Assembly: GCA_934271525.1 (NCBI GenBank)
Contig: CAKQRL010000002.1
Coordinates: 62,001-126,000, forward strand
Length of the DNA stretch: 64,000 nt
Origin: an uncultured Rhodocyclaceae bacterium
Lineage (GTDB): Bacteria; Pseudomonadota; Gammaproteobacteria; Burkholderiales; Rhodocyclaceae
Reading direction: 5' to 3'
Below, in pieces: positions 17,907-26,930 of this stretch. The stretch's first letter is position 1; every line of letters begins with the position of its first letter. The position numbers and the translations under genes are program-made. Below the pieces are notes generated by a model that was not told the origin of the DNA, searched no databases, and saw only the letters and a list, made by a program, of their open reading frames with translations.

Positions 17907-20294
17907 ATGAAATTTTCACAATCGTGGTTGCGTTATTGGGTTGACACCAATTTGAGCGCGGATGCTTTATCCGAATCGCTAACAATGGCGGGCTTGGAAG
18001 TAGAAGAAATAGAAACCGCCGCGCCCTTTTTTAAAGGTGTGGTGATTGCCGAAATTTTGGAAGTTCAAAAACACCCAAACGCCGACAAATTGCACATTTG
18101 TTCTGTCAATATTGGTGAAGAAAACCCTTTGCAAATTGTTTGCGGCGCGCCAAACGCCAAAGCGGGCATTCGCGTACCGTGTGCGCTGATTGGCGCAGAA
18201 TTGCCCGAAAAAATCAAAATCAAAGCCACCAAAATGCGCGGTGTGGAATCGCAAGGAATGCTTTGTTCTGCCAAAGAATTGGGCATTAACGCCGACCACT
18301 CGGGCTTATTCGTTTTGCCCGAAGAAGCGCCCATTGGCGCATCAATTCGCGAATATTTGGATTTGGACGATGTTTTATACACCATTAAACTCACGCCCAA
18401 CCGCGCGGATTGTTTGTCTATTTTGGGTGTGGCGCGCGAAGTGCAAGCCTTAACTGGTGCGCCTTTGCAATGGCCGATGATTCCAGAAAAACCCGCGCAA
18501 ATTCACGTGTCGCGCGCCATTTTTTTAGATTCGCCACAAGCTTGCCCGCGTTATTTGGGGCGTATTTTCAAAAATGTCAATGCCCAAGCCGCAACACCCG
18601 AATGGATGAAAAACCGTTTGGAGCGCTCGGGTTTGCGCAGCGTGAGCGTTTTGGTGGATATCACCAATTATGTGATGTTGGAATTAGGTCAACCGCTTCA
18701 CGCTTTTGATAACGCCACGTTAAAGGGCGATATTCATGTTCGTTTTGGCGATTCGGGCGAGACTTTAAAACTTTTAAATGGCCAGACTATTGATTTAAAC
18801 GGCGTTTTGACCATACGCGATGATTCGGACGCCATTGCCGCAGCAGGTTTGATGGGCGGAGAAAAAACCGCCATTACATTAAACACAACGGAAGTTTTTT
18901 TGGAATCCGCTTTTTTTACGCCTGCCGCCTTGGCTGGCAAAGCGCGGCAATTTAATTTAACTTCGGATGCGGCGTATCGCTTTGAGCGCGGCGTGGATTT
19001 TGAAGGCTGCATTGCCGCAATGCACCGCGCCAGCGATTTGATTTTGTCCATTTGCGGCGGCAAAGCGGGCGAAATTGTGGAAGCCTTGTCTTTTGACGAT
19101 TTGCCCATTAAAGAACCCATCACCTTGCGCCATCAACGTTTGGAAAAAATTCTTGGCGTGAAATTTGACGTGGAAGATATTGAAGGCATTTTGGGGCGGC
19201 TCAATTTTGAATTTGAAACGGATTATGAAAACGCAAGCTACCAAGTGGAAGTGCCCAGTTTTCGTTTTGATTTGGAAATTGAAGAAGATTTAATTGAAGA
19301 GGTTGTGCGCATTTATGGTTATGAAGAAATCCCCGCTGATTCGCCTGTTGCGCCGCTTGTGATGCCAATTCATCAAGATTTTAATTTTGTGGATTTTTCA
19401 AAAAAATTTTTGGTTGACCGTGGATTTTTTGAAGTCATCAATTTTGCTTTTGTTCCCAAAGAAAATGAACAAAATTTTTGCAACAATGCCACGCCCATTG
19501 CGTTGATGAATCCAATTGCCAGCCATTTGTCGGTGTTGCGTTCTTCTTTAATTGGCGGTTTGCTTGAAAATTTATCCAAAAATTTAAAACAACAACAAAA
19601 CCGCGTGCGGCTTTTTGAAGTTGGGCGCGTGTTTTATAAAAAAGAAGAAGAGGGCGAATCGGAAAATTTTGCACAACCTTGGCATTTGGCGGCATTAATG
19701 TATGGTTCGGCTTTGCCTGAAAATTGGGCGAATTCCAAACGCATGCTTGATTTTTTTGATATGAAGGGCGAAGTGGAATCGCTTTTAAATCAAATTCAAA
19801 ATCTGCGTTTTGAGGCTTTGGAAAACCATCCCGCTTTGCATCCGGGGCGCGCTGCCCGCATTTTAATCAATGAAAAAAATGTGGGAATTTTGGGCGAATT
19901 GCATCCCAAACACGTGCAACATTACGATTTTCCAAATGCGCCGATGCTTTTTGAATTAGACCTTTCTCAAATTCCAAAAAGAACTTTGAACACTTTTGCG
20001 CCAATTTCCAAATTCCCCGCCGTTGTGCGTGATTTGGCTGTGGTGGTGGATAAAAACATTTCACTTGATTTTATGCGCAAAAACCTAGAAAATACTTTAC
20101 CAAAACTGGTGAAAGATATTGTTTTATTTGATGTTTACACCGGTTCGGGCATTCCTGAAAATTGCAAAAGTTTGGCGTTTCGGGTGAGTTTGCAAGATAC
20201 ACAAAAAACATTAAGTGAGGCGGATGTGGAAAAAACTTTGTCGCACATTTTGAATGTTTGGGAAAAAACCTGTTCGGCACAACGCCGTGAGTAG
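17907..20294 (+). CDS. pheT: phenylalanyl-tRNA synthetase beta subunit
   Basis: 795 residues, the usual length. Domains in order: EMAP-like tRNA-binding domain (residues about 40-150, with LQIVCGAPNAKAG), B3/4 editing domain, B5 domain (LVDITNYVMLELGQPLHAFD), catalytic-like core, and a C-terminal ferredoxin-fold anticodon domain (ISKFPAVVRDLAVVVD). An uptake-like half element with its full A/T tract is embedded in frame at 19394-19424 and encodes FSKKFLVDRGFF. Confidence 0.96.
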   Translation: MKFSQSWLRYWVDTNLSADALSESLTMAGLEVEEIETAAPFFKGVVIAEILEVQKHPNADKLHICSVNIGEENPLQIVCGAPNAKAGIRVPCALIGAELPEKIKIKATKMRGVESQGMLCSAKELGINADHSGLFVLPEEAPIGASIREYLDLDDVLYTIKLTPNRADCLSILGVAREVQALTGAPLQWPMIPEKPAQIHVSRAIFLDSPQACPRYLGRIFKNVNAQAATPEWMKNRLERSGLRSVSVLVDITNYVMLELGQPLHAFDNATLKGDIHVRFGDSGETLKLLNGQTIDLNGVLTIRDDSDAIAAAGLMGGEKTAITLNTTEVFLESAFFTPAALAGKARQFNLTSDAAYRFERGVDFEGCIAAMHRASDLILSICGGKAGEIVEALSFDDLPIKEPITLRHQRLEKILGVKFDVEDIEGILGRLNFEFETDYENASYQVEVPSFRFDLEIEEDLIEEVVRIYGYEEIPADSPVAPLVMPIHQDFNFVDFSKKFLVDRGFFEVINFAFVPKENEQNFCNNATPIALMNPIASHLSVLRSSLIGGLLENLSKNLKQQQNRVRLFEVGRVFYKKEEEGESENFAQPWHLAALMYGSALPENWANSKRMLDFFDMKGEVESLLNQIQNLRFEALENHPALHPGRAARILINEKNVGILGELHPKHVQHYDFPNAPMLFELDLSQIPKRTLNTFAPISKFPAVVRDLAVVVDKNISLDFMRKNLENTLPKLVKDIVLFDVYTGSGIPENCKSLAFRVSLQDTQKTLSEADVEKTLSHILNVWEKTCSAQRRE
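19394..19424 (+). repeat. uptake-like half element inside pheT
   Basis: A/T tract, exact 6-bp spacer, then GTTGACCGTGGA 19413-19424, all translated as part of PheT (VDRG). Confidence 0.88.
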
Positions 20295-20300
20295 TTGATT

Positions 20301-20615
20301 ATGACAACCTTAACCAAAGCTGATTTGGCAGAACTTCTTTTTGACTCGGTCGGTTTAAACAAACGCGAAGCCAAGGATATGGTGGAAGCGTTTTTTGAAG
20401 AAATCAGCGCCGCTTTAATTGCGGGTGATGAGGTGAAGTTATCGGGTTTTGGCAATTTCAAATTGCGCGATAAACCGCAACGTCCGGGCAGAAATCCCAA
20501 AACGGGAGAAGCCATTCCCATTAGTGCGCGCCGCGTGGTCACTTTTCATGCCAGTCAAAAGTTAAAAGCCGATGTTGAAGAAAATAACCGCACAAGAGCG
20601 GCAGCCGAAATCTGA
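20301..20615 (+). CDS. ihfA: integration host factor alpha subunit
   Basis: 104 residues from ATG 20301 (MTTLTKADLAELLFDSVGLN). DNA-bending HU/IHF fold with the signature GFGNFKLRDKPQRPGRNPKT. Used in replication initiation, site-specific recombination and sigma-54 promoters. Placement after pheT is the normal proteobacterial order. It overlaps the following merR-type gene by 44 bases. Confidence 0.95.
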   Translation: MTTLTKADLAELLFDSVGLNKREAKDMVEAFFEEISAALIAGDEVKLSGFGNFKLRDKPQRPGRNPKTGEAIPISARRVVTFHASQKLKADVEENNRTRAAAEI

Positions 20616-21132
20616 AGACGAGGTTGTTTTGCCGCCTATTCCCGCCAAGCGCTATTTTACAATTGGCGAGGTCAGCGAATTGTGCGGCGTTAAACCGCAC
20701 GTTTTGCGCTATTGGGAACAAGAATTTGCCCAACTGCGGCAGGTGAAGCGCCGCGGCAATCGGCGTTATTACCAACACCACGAAGTTTTGCTTGTGCGGC
20801 GCATTCGCGAATTGCTTTATGCCAAAGGCTACACCATCCACGGCGCGCGCAATGTTTTAACAGGCAAAGTGGACGATAACGATTTGCCGCCGCCATCATC
20901 TGCGCCATCGCAAGAACTTTCACCGTTAAAATCCGCCGCGCTTATTTCAACGCCCGCTGTTGCTGCGCCTACAATTTCATCAGCACACAAAGCGCCCAAA
21001 ACCATTGATGTGCCAACATTATCCAAAAACATCTCGCAAACCATTGCGCAAAACGTGGAATCGCTTTTCATTAAACAAATCCGCAAAGACTTAAAAAACT
21101 TGTTGAATTTTTTGCAAGAAGCAAGAAAATAA
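20572..21132 (+). CDS. MerR-family transcriptional regulator
   Basis: 186 residues. N-terminal MerR helix-turn-helix and wing (YFTIGEVSELCGVKPHVLRY, then WEQEFAQLRQVKRRGNRRYY) and RIRELLYAKGYTIHGAR. A Pro/Ser/Ala-rich linker (residues about 105-145) leads to a short C-terminal helix that could dimerise. This is the merR usually found after ihfA and before tRNA-Pro in betaproteobacteria; its effector is unknown. There are no Cys-rich metal-binding motifs. The ATG at 20572 lies inside ihfA. Confidence 0.88.
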   Translation: MLKKITAQERQPKSEDEVVLPPIPAKRYFTIGEVSELCGVKPHVLRYWEQEFAQLRQVKRRGNRRYYQHHEVLLVRRIRELLYAKGYTIHGARNVLTGKVDDNDLPPPSSAPSQELSPLKSAALISTPAVAAPTISSAHKAPKTIDVPTLSKNISQTIAQNVESLFIKQIRKDLKNLLNFLQEARK

Positions 21133-21220
21133 ACGTTTTTGGTGCAAAAACAATTCCTTAATCACTGATTTAATTTTTTTAATTTGAATTTTGGCAGTTG
21201 TATTTTGTCGTTAAAAAATT

Positions 21221-21248
21221 TTACAAAGGCGGATGGAATGCGTATAAT
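21221..21248 (+). promoter_or_regulatory. promoter of tRNA-Pro
   Basis: TTACAA (21221-21226), 16-bp spacer, perfect TATAAT (21243-21248), ending 13 bases before the tRNA. Confidence 0.7.
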
Positions 21249-21261
21249 TGCGCATTCTTGT

Positions 21262-21338
21262 CGGGGCGTGGCGCAGTCTGGTAGCGCACTTGCATGGGGT
21301 GCAAGGGGTCGCGAGTTCGAATCCCGCCGCCCCGACCA
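21262..21338 (+). tRNA. tRNA-Pro(GGG)
   Basis: 77 nt with encoded CCA. Acceptor CGGGGCG/CGCCCCG; anticodon stem CTTGC/GCAAG encloses ATGGGGT, giving anticodon GGG; T-loop TTCGAAT. It closes the thrS-ihfA-merR cluster. Confidence 0.96.
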
Positions 21339-21374
21339 TTTTTTTTTTTGATAAGCCGTGAAAAAAACTAAAAA

Positions 21375-21425
21375 TCCACGGTCAACCCAATATTTTTTTC
21401 AAAAAAAGAAACGGTTTACCGTGGA
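21375..21425. repeat. 51-bp palindromic uptake-like element
   Basis: TCCACGGTCAAC at 21375-21386 and GTTTACCGTGGA at 21414-21425 around an A/T centre. It lies between convergent tRNA-Pro and hpnE; the right core supplies the last codons and the stop of hpnE. Confidence 0.92.
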
Positions 21426-22744
21426 AAATCGTGCAAAACGGCATTGGCGCAATGTTTGCCGCTTAAAACAGCAGATTCAAGTGTGGAAGGGTAATCCAAA
21501 AAGGTGTAATCGCCGGCTAAATAAAGGTTGGGAATTTGGGTTTTGCCTGCCGCGGGACGATTGGGCAAGTAGGCGCGCGCAGATGTTGCGGCGTTTTGGA
21601 TTTTGAGCGCTTTTTCAAACACAATGTTGCCTGCGGGCGCTTTTTGGCGTTTTTCAATAGACACTTTGAATTGTTCAGCAAGTGCGCTGCTTGAACGTTC
21701 CCACAATTTTTCCCACGCGCCGTGGGCGCTCAAAACAATTGCCACGCCTTTTTCTCCTTGCGGCACCACCCAAGCGGGCGCGGGCGTATCAAAATAATGC
21801 AAGCCTTTTTTTAATAAAAGTGGGTATTGAAAATAAAGGTAAATGGTTGCAACTGGCTCGCTTGCTAATTCTGGAATCAAATCTTCTTGGTCAATGCTGG
21901 CAAGTAATTTTTTTGCAGCAGCGGGTGCTGTTGCCAACACCACGGCATCAAAATCAACATGCATGGCGCCATTTTTGTAGTGCAAAATCCACGTGTTGGC
22001 GGGCGTTTTTTCCATTTTTAAAATGCGACAACCCAAAAAAACAGGGGCGCGCTTTTTGCCAAACCACTGCAAAGCGGGCAAAGGCAAAATATCAGATAAA
22101 CCGTTTGTTGCAATGTAGAGCCGCGAGGCTTTGAATGATGCCGACAAAAACGCATCGCACAACACGCGCTGAAAAAGCGCCGCATTGGCAATTTTTGAAT
22201 CCGTGTTCAACGCCGCTTGGCATAAGGGTTTTAAAAATTCTTGGGCGAATAAATCATCCTTTTGGAATTGTCGCGATAACCACGTATCCACAGGTTCATC
22301 GACCGTTTGGCGTTTTTTTAAATGCAAAAACCAAAAAAACGCCGCTTTTTTTTGAAAGTCATTTAAACCTTGAGAATTTTTAATCAAGCGCAAATTCTGC
22401 CAAGGCTTGGCAAAAATCGCTGGCAAAAATCGCGGAGGAGGAGGCGATTCAAATGCCAAGTTTGGCGTAAAAATCGCCAATGGCAATTCGGTTAAAACAT
22501 CCGCGGGGTTGATATTCAAGGTTTTCATCAACGCAAAGGTTTCAAAATACGCGCCGATGAATAAATGTTGCCCATTGTCCGCCGCCCAAGGCGGTGCGTT
22601 GTTGCTTGCCATCAAGGTTTTGGCTCTGCCGCCCAAGCTTTTGCCTGCTTCAAATAAAGTTACAGAAAAACCTTTTTGAATCAAATGAATAGCCGCAGAA
22701 ATGCCTGCCCAACCGCCGCCAATCACAGCGATGCGTTTTTTCAT
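21416..22744 (-). CDS. hpnE: hydroxysqualene dehydroxylase/squalene-associated FAD protein (HpnE)
   Basis: 442 residues from ATG 22744 (MKKRIAVIGGGWAGISAAIH), which overlaps the upstream gene's stop by 4 bases (ATGA). FAD-binding Rossmann motif GGGWAG, then LFEAGKSLGGRAKTL, and a C-terminal FAD segment (NLYLAGDYTFLDYPSTLESA). HpnE reduces hydroxysqualene to squalene after HpnC/HpnD, feeding hopanoid synthesis. The C-terminus HDFPR and its stop come from the uptake-like element. Confidence 0.88.
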   Translation of the reverse strand: MKKRIAVIGGGWAGISAAIHLIQKGFSVTLFEAGKSLGGRAKTLMASNNAPPWAADNGQHLFIGAYFETFALMKTLNINPADVLTELPLAIFTPNLAFESPPPPRFLPAIFAKPWQNLRLIKNSQGLNDFQKKAAFFWFLHLKKRQTVDEPVDTWLSRQFQKDDLFAQEFLKPLCQAALNTDSKIANAALFQRVLCDAFLSASFKASRLYIATNGLSDILPLPALQWFGKKRAPVFLGCRILKMEKTPANTWILHYKNGAMHVDFDAVVLATAPAAAKKLLASIDQEDLIPELASEPVATIYLYFQYPLLLKKGLHYFDTPAPAWVVPQGEKGVAIVLSAHGAWEKLWERSSSALAEQFKVSIEKRQKAPAGNIVFEKALKIQNAATSARAYLPNRPAAGKTQIPNLYLAGDYTFLDYPSTLESAVLSGKHCANAVLHDFPR

Positions 22745-23586
22745 CGCAACTGCCCAAAAACAAAAATTCGCAAAGCGGCGCAAAGTTTGGTAAATGCGCC
22801 CACGCGCACGCGTTTTTCCATCACGGGAAAACCTTGGCGTTTGATTTTTTGCAAAAGGGCGTAATAAATGGCGCCCAAAAATAAGCCGAATTTTTGGTTT
22901 TCTTGGTCTTCTTTGGGTAGGTTTTTATAAACACTTAATGCTGAATCAAAAAACCGCTCGGATTCTGATGATAAGGCCGCGCACATGGCTTTGAAGTCTT
23001 GGTGTTCTGCCAAAAAATTTAAGGGAATGTAGGAGCGGTGGCGCTCTTGGTCTTCTTTGACATCGCGCAAAATGTTGACAAGTTGCAAAGCAATGCCCAA
23101 ATCGTAGGCATATTTTTCGGTTTTTTGGTCGGTGTAGCCCAAAATTTGCGCAATCAAAAGTCCAACCGCGCTTGCCACGTGGTAACAATAATTTTCAAGC
23201 GCTTTAAAATCTGGGAAATTCGGCGGGGTTAAATCCATTGCCACGCCTTTTAAAATATCGTTTAAATATTCTTTATTTAAAGAAAAATGCGAAATCGCCC
23301 AAAAAAGTTCTTTGCAAACGGGGTGTTCATCATTTTCTATATTTAAAAGCCGTTTATGCCAAACATTTAAATGTTCACGGGCGGAATCGGTATTGACGGC
23401 ATTATCTACCGCATCATCAATCAAACGGCAAAAGGCATAAAGCGCGCAAATGGCGCGGCGTTTGTCTGCATTTAAAAAACGCAAACCCACAGAATTAAAT
23501 GAACTTTTGCTTGTGTTTAAAATGTTGGCGCAGAATGTTTTGGCGTCCGAATATTCGGAATCGTTTTGAATGTTATTTTCAGTCAT
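22741..23586 (-). CDS. hpnD: presqualene diphosphate synthase (HpnD-like)
   Basis: 281 residues, squalene/phytoene synthase fold. Aspartate-rich motifs FCRLIDDAVDN (about residue 55) and NILRDVKEDQERHRSY (about 165) bind the farnesyl diphosphates. Adjacency to hpnE favours HpnD over HpnC; no hpnC is in the window. It starts 7 bases after the end of mltB and forms a minus-strand unit mltB-hpnD-hpnE. Confidence 0.85.
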   Translation of the reverse strand: MTENNIQNDSEYSDAKTFCANILNTSKSSFNSVGLRFLNADKRRAICALYAFCRLIDDAVDNAVNTDSAREHLNVWHKRLLNIENDEHPVCKELFWAISHFSLNKEYLNDILKGVAMDLTPPNFPDFKALENYCYHVASAVGLLIAQILGYTDQKTEKYAYDLGIALQLVNILRDVKEDQERHRSYIPLNFLAEHQDFKAMCAALSSESERFFDSALSVYKNLPKEDQENQKFGLFLGAIYYALLQKIKRQGFPVMEKRVRVGAFTKLCAALRIFVFGQLR

Positions 23587-23592
23587 TTGATT

Positions 23593-24561
23593 TTAAAAAG
23601 GTGATTGTAATTCAAGGGCTAATAAAAAAACGCTCAACGCGTAAAAACGCGAGCGATTATAAAATGAAATCACTTCTAAATTATGCGCACCTAGCCAATA
23701 TTCCACAGAATCGGGCGAATCAAAATTCAAAACAGAAACGCGCAAATTGTCTGGCGCTGTGGTTTTCACGCCCGCGGTTTTTAAATCTTTCACCAAAAAA
23801 GCAGGCGCAATGCCGCCTTCCAAAAAAGGTTTTAAGGCATTTTCTTTTAAGGCGCTAACATCCGCTGGAAAAGCGATTGGCGCATTTTTTTCCCAACCGT
23901 GTTTTTCCAAAAAAGCGGCAACACTGCCGATGGCGTCTATTTCGCTTTGCGACAAATTGATGTTGCCGTCACCATCAAAATCCACGGCATATTTGCGAAT
24001 GCTTGAAGGCATAAATTGTGCAATGCCCAATGCGCCGGCGTAAGAACCCTTGATTTTTAAAGGTTCAAAATGGTTTTCCTTGCAAAAAAGCAAAAACTCT
24101 TTGAGTTCATTTTTGAAGAAATCGGCTCGGCGTTCATCGTAAAAACCCAATGTTGCCAAAACTTCAAAGGTAGAAAAACTGCCTTGGGTTTTGCCAAACT
24201 GCGTTTCAATGCCGATGATGGCGGTGATGATTTCCCGCGGCACGCCGTAGCGTTCTTCTGCCGTTTTAAAAGTTGCCGCGTGTTTTTTTAAAAATTGCGC
24301 GCCTTTTAAAACCAGCAAGGGATTAACAAAATTTTTGCGGTATTTTTCCCAGTTGCGCGGGGCATTTTTGGGGGCAACGAGTTCTAAAACGCGCTCGTTT
24401 TTTTGCGTTGCAACAAATAAGGATTTTAATTCTTCGTGGCTATGCGTGTTGGCAAGTTCTTTGATGAAGGCTTGAACCGCCGCTGATTCCCACAAGGCAT
24501 CATCGGCGATGGCAACAGAAAAAGGCAAGAAGGACAAGCAAAAGAATAACAATCTGCGCAC
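23593..24561 (-). CDS. mltB: lytic murein transglycosylase B
   Basis: 322 residues from GTG 24561, chosen because GGAGGG lies six bases upstream and a clean signal peptide follows (RRLLFFCLSFLPFSVAIA, then DDALWES). The longer open frame to 24684 only translates a repeat. Catalytic glutamate in IIGIETQFGKTQGSF; substrate-binding YAGALGIAQFMPSS; DFDGDGNINL calcium-like loop. It cleaves peptidoglycan strands in the periplasm, giving anhydromuropeptides. There is no lipobox, so it is probably soluble like the Slt35 form. Confidence 0.9.
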   Translation of the reverse strand: MRRLLFFCLSFLPFSVAIADDALWESAAVQAFIKELANTHSHEELKSLFVATQKNERVLELVAPKNAPRNWEKYRKNFVNPLLVLKGAQFLKKHAATFKTAEERYGVPREIITAIIGIETQFGKTQGSFSTFEVLATLGFYDERRADFFKNELKEFLLFCKENHFEPLKIKGSYAGALGIAQFMPSSIRKYAVDFDGDGNINLSQSEIDAIGSVAAFLEKHGWEKNAPIAFPADVSALKENALKPFLEGGIAPAFLVKDLKTAGVKTTAPDNLRVSVLNFDSPDSVEYWLGAHNLEVISFYNRSRFYALSVFLLALELQSPF

Positions 24562-24627
24562 AGCGCCCTCCAAAGTTTTTTTTTGAAAACGCAATAATAA
24601 CGCCAAATGCGTGAAAATCGGCGATTT

Positions 24628-24677
24628 TCCACGGTAAACGCAGAATTTTTTTGAAAAAAACGCGGGTTGACCGTGGA
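24628..24677. repeat. palindromic uptake-like element between divergent genes
   Basis: TCCACGGTAAAC, 6 bp, T7-G-A7, 5 bp, GTTGACCGTGGA. The flanking genes mltB (minus) and the GtrII-like gene (plus) diverge, so a terminator role makes no sense here. Confidence 0.92.
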
Positions 24678-24743
24678 AAATCATTTACAATTCCGATTTT
24701 TTCAAACGCCTTTTTATAAAACTCGTTTTTTTCAAAAGAGAAT

Positions 24744-26930
24744 ATGTCTTATTTAACCCCCCCCCCCGCGAAAAGTGAGTCGGCAAGTAATACCGACAAT
24801 CTTCAAAACACCCAAAATGTTTTAAACGCTTTATTACAAACGCCGCAATGGTTCAAATATTTCTTTGGCGTTTTAGATGTTGTTTTAGTAGTGTTTTTCA
24901 TCACCGCCTTGGTGTTGCATTTTTCAGTAAAGGATGAGCATTTTGCGGGGGAGGTTGTTTTTAAGCAAAGTGAGGGGTTAACGCACAATGCGCAAATTGC
25001 TTTTACACGTTACGATTTGCCGCAACGCTCGCGAAATATTTCAACAATTACAATGGAATCTATTCTTTGGATTCCTCAAATCAATCCAGAGGAAATCAAT
25101 GATTTTCAATTGATTAACCACAACATTTATTTCACTGGTTCCAAACATATCAACAAGGTTGTATCCCTTCAAAAAGACCAAAAAATAGGCGATATCACTT
25201 ACAAAATCTCGTTTGCGCCATTAATCAAAAGACTTGCTGCTGCATTTTTGCTCGCCATTTTCGTTTTGTTTTATTCCCCAATTTTGCGGCGATTATTTGC
25301 CTTGTTGTCTGAAAAAACCTTGGCAACAATTAGCCTTAAACTTTTGCCAAAGGTGATTTTGAATAGTTACAAAGCCATCAATCCACTTTATCGCCATACG
25401 TTTTGGATTTTGTTTGTTGTGATGAATGTGGTTTTTGGTTTTCACACCGTGCAGTATTTGTGGGGCGGAGAATGCTGGCAAGCCATCTTTTGGCAGATGG
25501 ACAAATGGGTAACCATTGCGCAAGGCAGATACACGCAAAATACCTTTAATTTATGGTTGCAAAATAATTATATTTTGCCTGTTTTAAACAATTTGATTTC
25601 CTTTGCAAGCTTGGCGCTGGCAAGCGTTTGGTTGAGTGTTTATTTCAATTTGCAAAAAAAACTTTGGGTTTGGGTGATTGTTGGTTTTGTTTTAACCCTG
25701 CAACCTTTTACGCTGGCGCGTTTGTATTACACCTACCAAGCCGCAGGCTTATTCATTGCTGTTGCCATTGGCATTTTGGGTTTTGTTTTGGCTAAAAAGG
25801 CTGGCGATGAAAATAAAAGCAAAAGTTCTGCTTATTGGCTTTGTTTCATTGCCACTTTTTGCATTCATTGGGGCATTGCAAGTTATCAACCGTTTATTGA
25901 CACCGCTTTGATTTTGCTTTGCGGCGGAATTATTGTCATTTTAATTGATGAAAAATGTTCGGTTAAAACGGCAATTTTTAAGGCGCGTTTTGTCATCATT
26001 GCCACTTTGCTTGCAGCGCTTTCGTATAAATTAGCCTTGGATGCTTTAAAACTCATTGGCATAGCAGGGCAAGCATACAACAACCAAATGATTTCTATGG
26101 CTGAAATGCCTGCGCGATTTTTGCTGGCAATGCAACGCGGTTTTGCAACGCTATTTGCTTACAAAGTTCCGTTTATGGAACTCAATATTGCCTTTTTATT
26201 TTCTTTATTTGTTGTGTTTTTGTTTTTCTTATTTTGCAATGCAAAACTCAAAATCAGCGCAAAATTCGCCATTGTTTTGGCTGGAATCGGCGCGGTTTTC
26301 GCTTCCCAAACACACGTGGCGCTGGCAAGTTTTTTAAGCACAAACATTGTTACGGATTATTACGGCATTTTGTTTGTGCGCGTTTTGGTGGTGGTGTTGG
26401 TTTTTAAATTATGCGATTCGCTTATTCACACCAAAACCTTGGTTTATAACGCCGTTTTTGCATTGAGTGTTATCACGCTTTGGCAATGCATTGTGCAGGA
26501 TTTGCAAATTCAAAAAGTGCAAAAACTCACCATGGAAAAAGATTTTGCCTATCTTAACCGCGTGATTGCAAGAATAGAAAATCACGAAAACTTTGATTAC
26601 AACAAAAAATACACGGGCTTAATGTTTGGCAAGCCCATCAATAACTACACCCAACCCTTTATTGACAATATTCTTGCCATTGATGCCACGCCTTTTAACG
26701 TGATGATGGCAAAGGACGTTTTTTCGCGTTTTTTAAATGACAATTACACCAATGAAGACTTTGAAAATCTCATCAAACGCCTCTCATCCGCGGGCATTTT
26801 GGAAAAATTAGAACCCTTTCCGCACAAGAATTCTATTGTGGTTTTTGAAGATATGATTGTTTTTGTGGCATCCGAAGGCGATTTGCGCAAATGGCAAAAT
26901 GAAGCCAAAAAATGGCAGGAGCAACCATAA
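24744..26930 (+). CDS. GtrII-like glucosyltransferase-domain membrane protein, phase-variable (ON)
   Basis: 728 residues. A poly-C run (11 C, 24757-24767) lies in codons 5-8 (MSYLTPPPAK) and is in frame, so the gene is ON. A first transmembrane helix (about residues 45-65) is followed by a periplasmic domain of about 90 residues, then about ten helices and a soluble tail. WGGECWQAIFWQMDKW and LARLYYTYQAAG resemble the GtrII/glucosyl-transferase family that modifies O-antigen in the periplasm. Followed by GtrB-like and GtrA-like genes, which together make the flippase/donor/transferase trio of seroconversion systems. The attached sugar is unknown. Confidence 0.72.
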   Translation: MSYLTPPPAKSESASNTDNLQNTQNVLNALLQTPQWFKYFFGVLDVVLVVFFITALVLHFSVKDEHFAGEVVFKQSEGLTHNAQIAFTRYDLPQRSRNISTITMESILWIPQINPEEINDFQLINHNIYFTGSKHINKVVSLQKDQKIGDITYKISFAPLIKRLAAAFLLAIFVLFYSPILRRLFALLSEKTLATISLKLLPKVILNSYKAINPLYRHTFWILFVVMNVVFGFHTVQYLWGGECWQAIFWQMDKWVTIAQGRYTQNTFNLWLQNNYILPVLNNLISFASLALASVWLSVYFNLQKKLWVWVIVGFVLTLQPFTLARLYYTYQAAGLFIAVAIGILGFVLAKKAGDENKSKSSAYWLCFIATFCIHWGIASYQPFIDTALILLCGGIIVILIDEKCSVKTAIFKARFVIIATLLAALSYKLALDALKLIGIAGQAYNNQMISMAEMPARFLLAMQRGFATLFAYKVPFMELNIAFLFSLFVVFLFFLFCNAKLKISAKFAIVLAGIGAVFASQTHVALASFLSTNIVTDYYGILFVRVLVVVLVFKLCDSLIHTKTLVYNAVFALSVITLWQCIVQDLQIQKVQKLTMEKDFAYLNRVIARIENHENFDYNKKYTGLMFGKPINNYTQPFIDNILAIDATPFNVMMAKDVFSRFLNDNYTNEDFENLIKRLSSAGILEKLEPFPHKNSIVVFEDMIVFVASEGDLRKWQNEAKKWQEQP
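24757..24767 (+). repeat. poly-C tract (11 C) at the N-terminus of the GtrII-like gene
   Basis: Eleven C, thirteen bases after the A of the ATG. The gene is in frame at 11 C; 10 C or 12 C would truncate it within a few codons. Typical position for slipped-strand switching. Confidence 0.88.

Noticed and set aside
21341..21350. Poly-T runs as phase-variation tracts
   Set aside because: They are common in this AT-rich genome, mostly intergenic, and do not interrupt recognisable reading frames, unlike the G/C runs.
24562..24684. N-terminal extension of MltB upstream of GTG 24561
   Set aside because: The extra residues translate the uptake-like repeat (CVYRGKS), and a proper signal peptide with a Shine-Dalgarno begins at the GTG.
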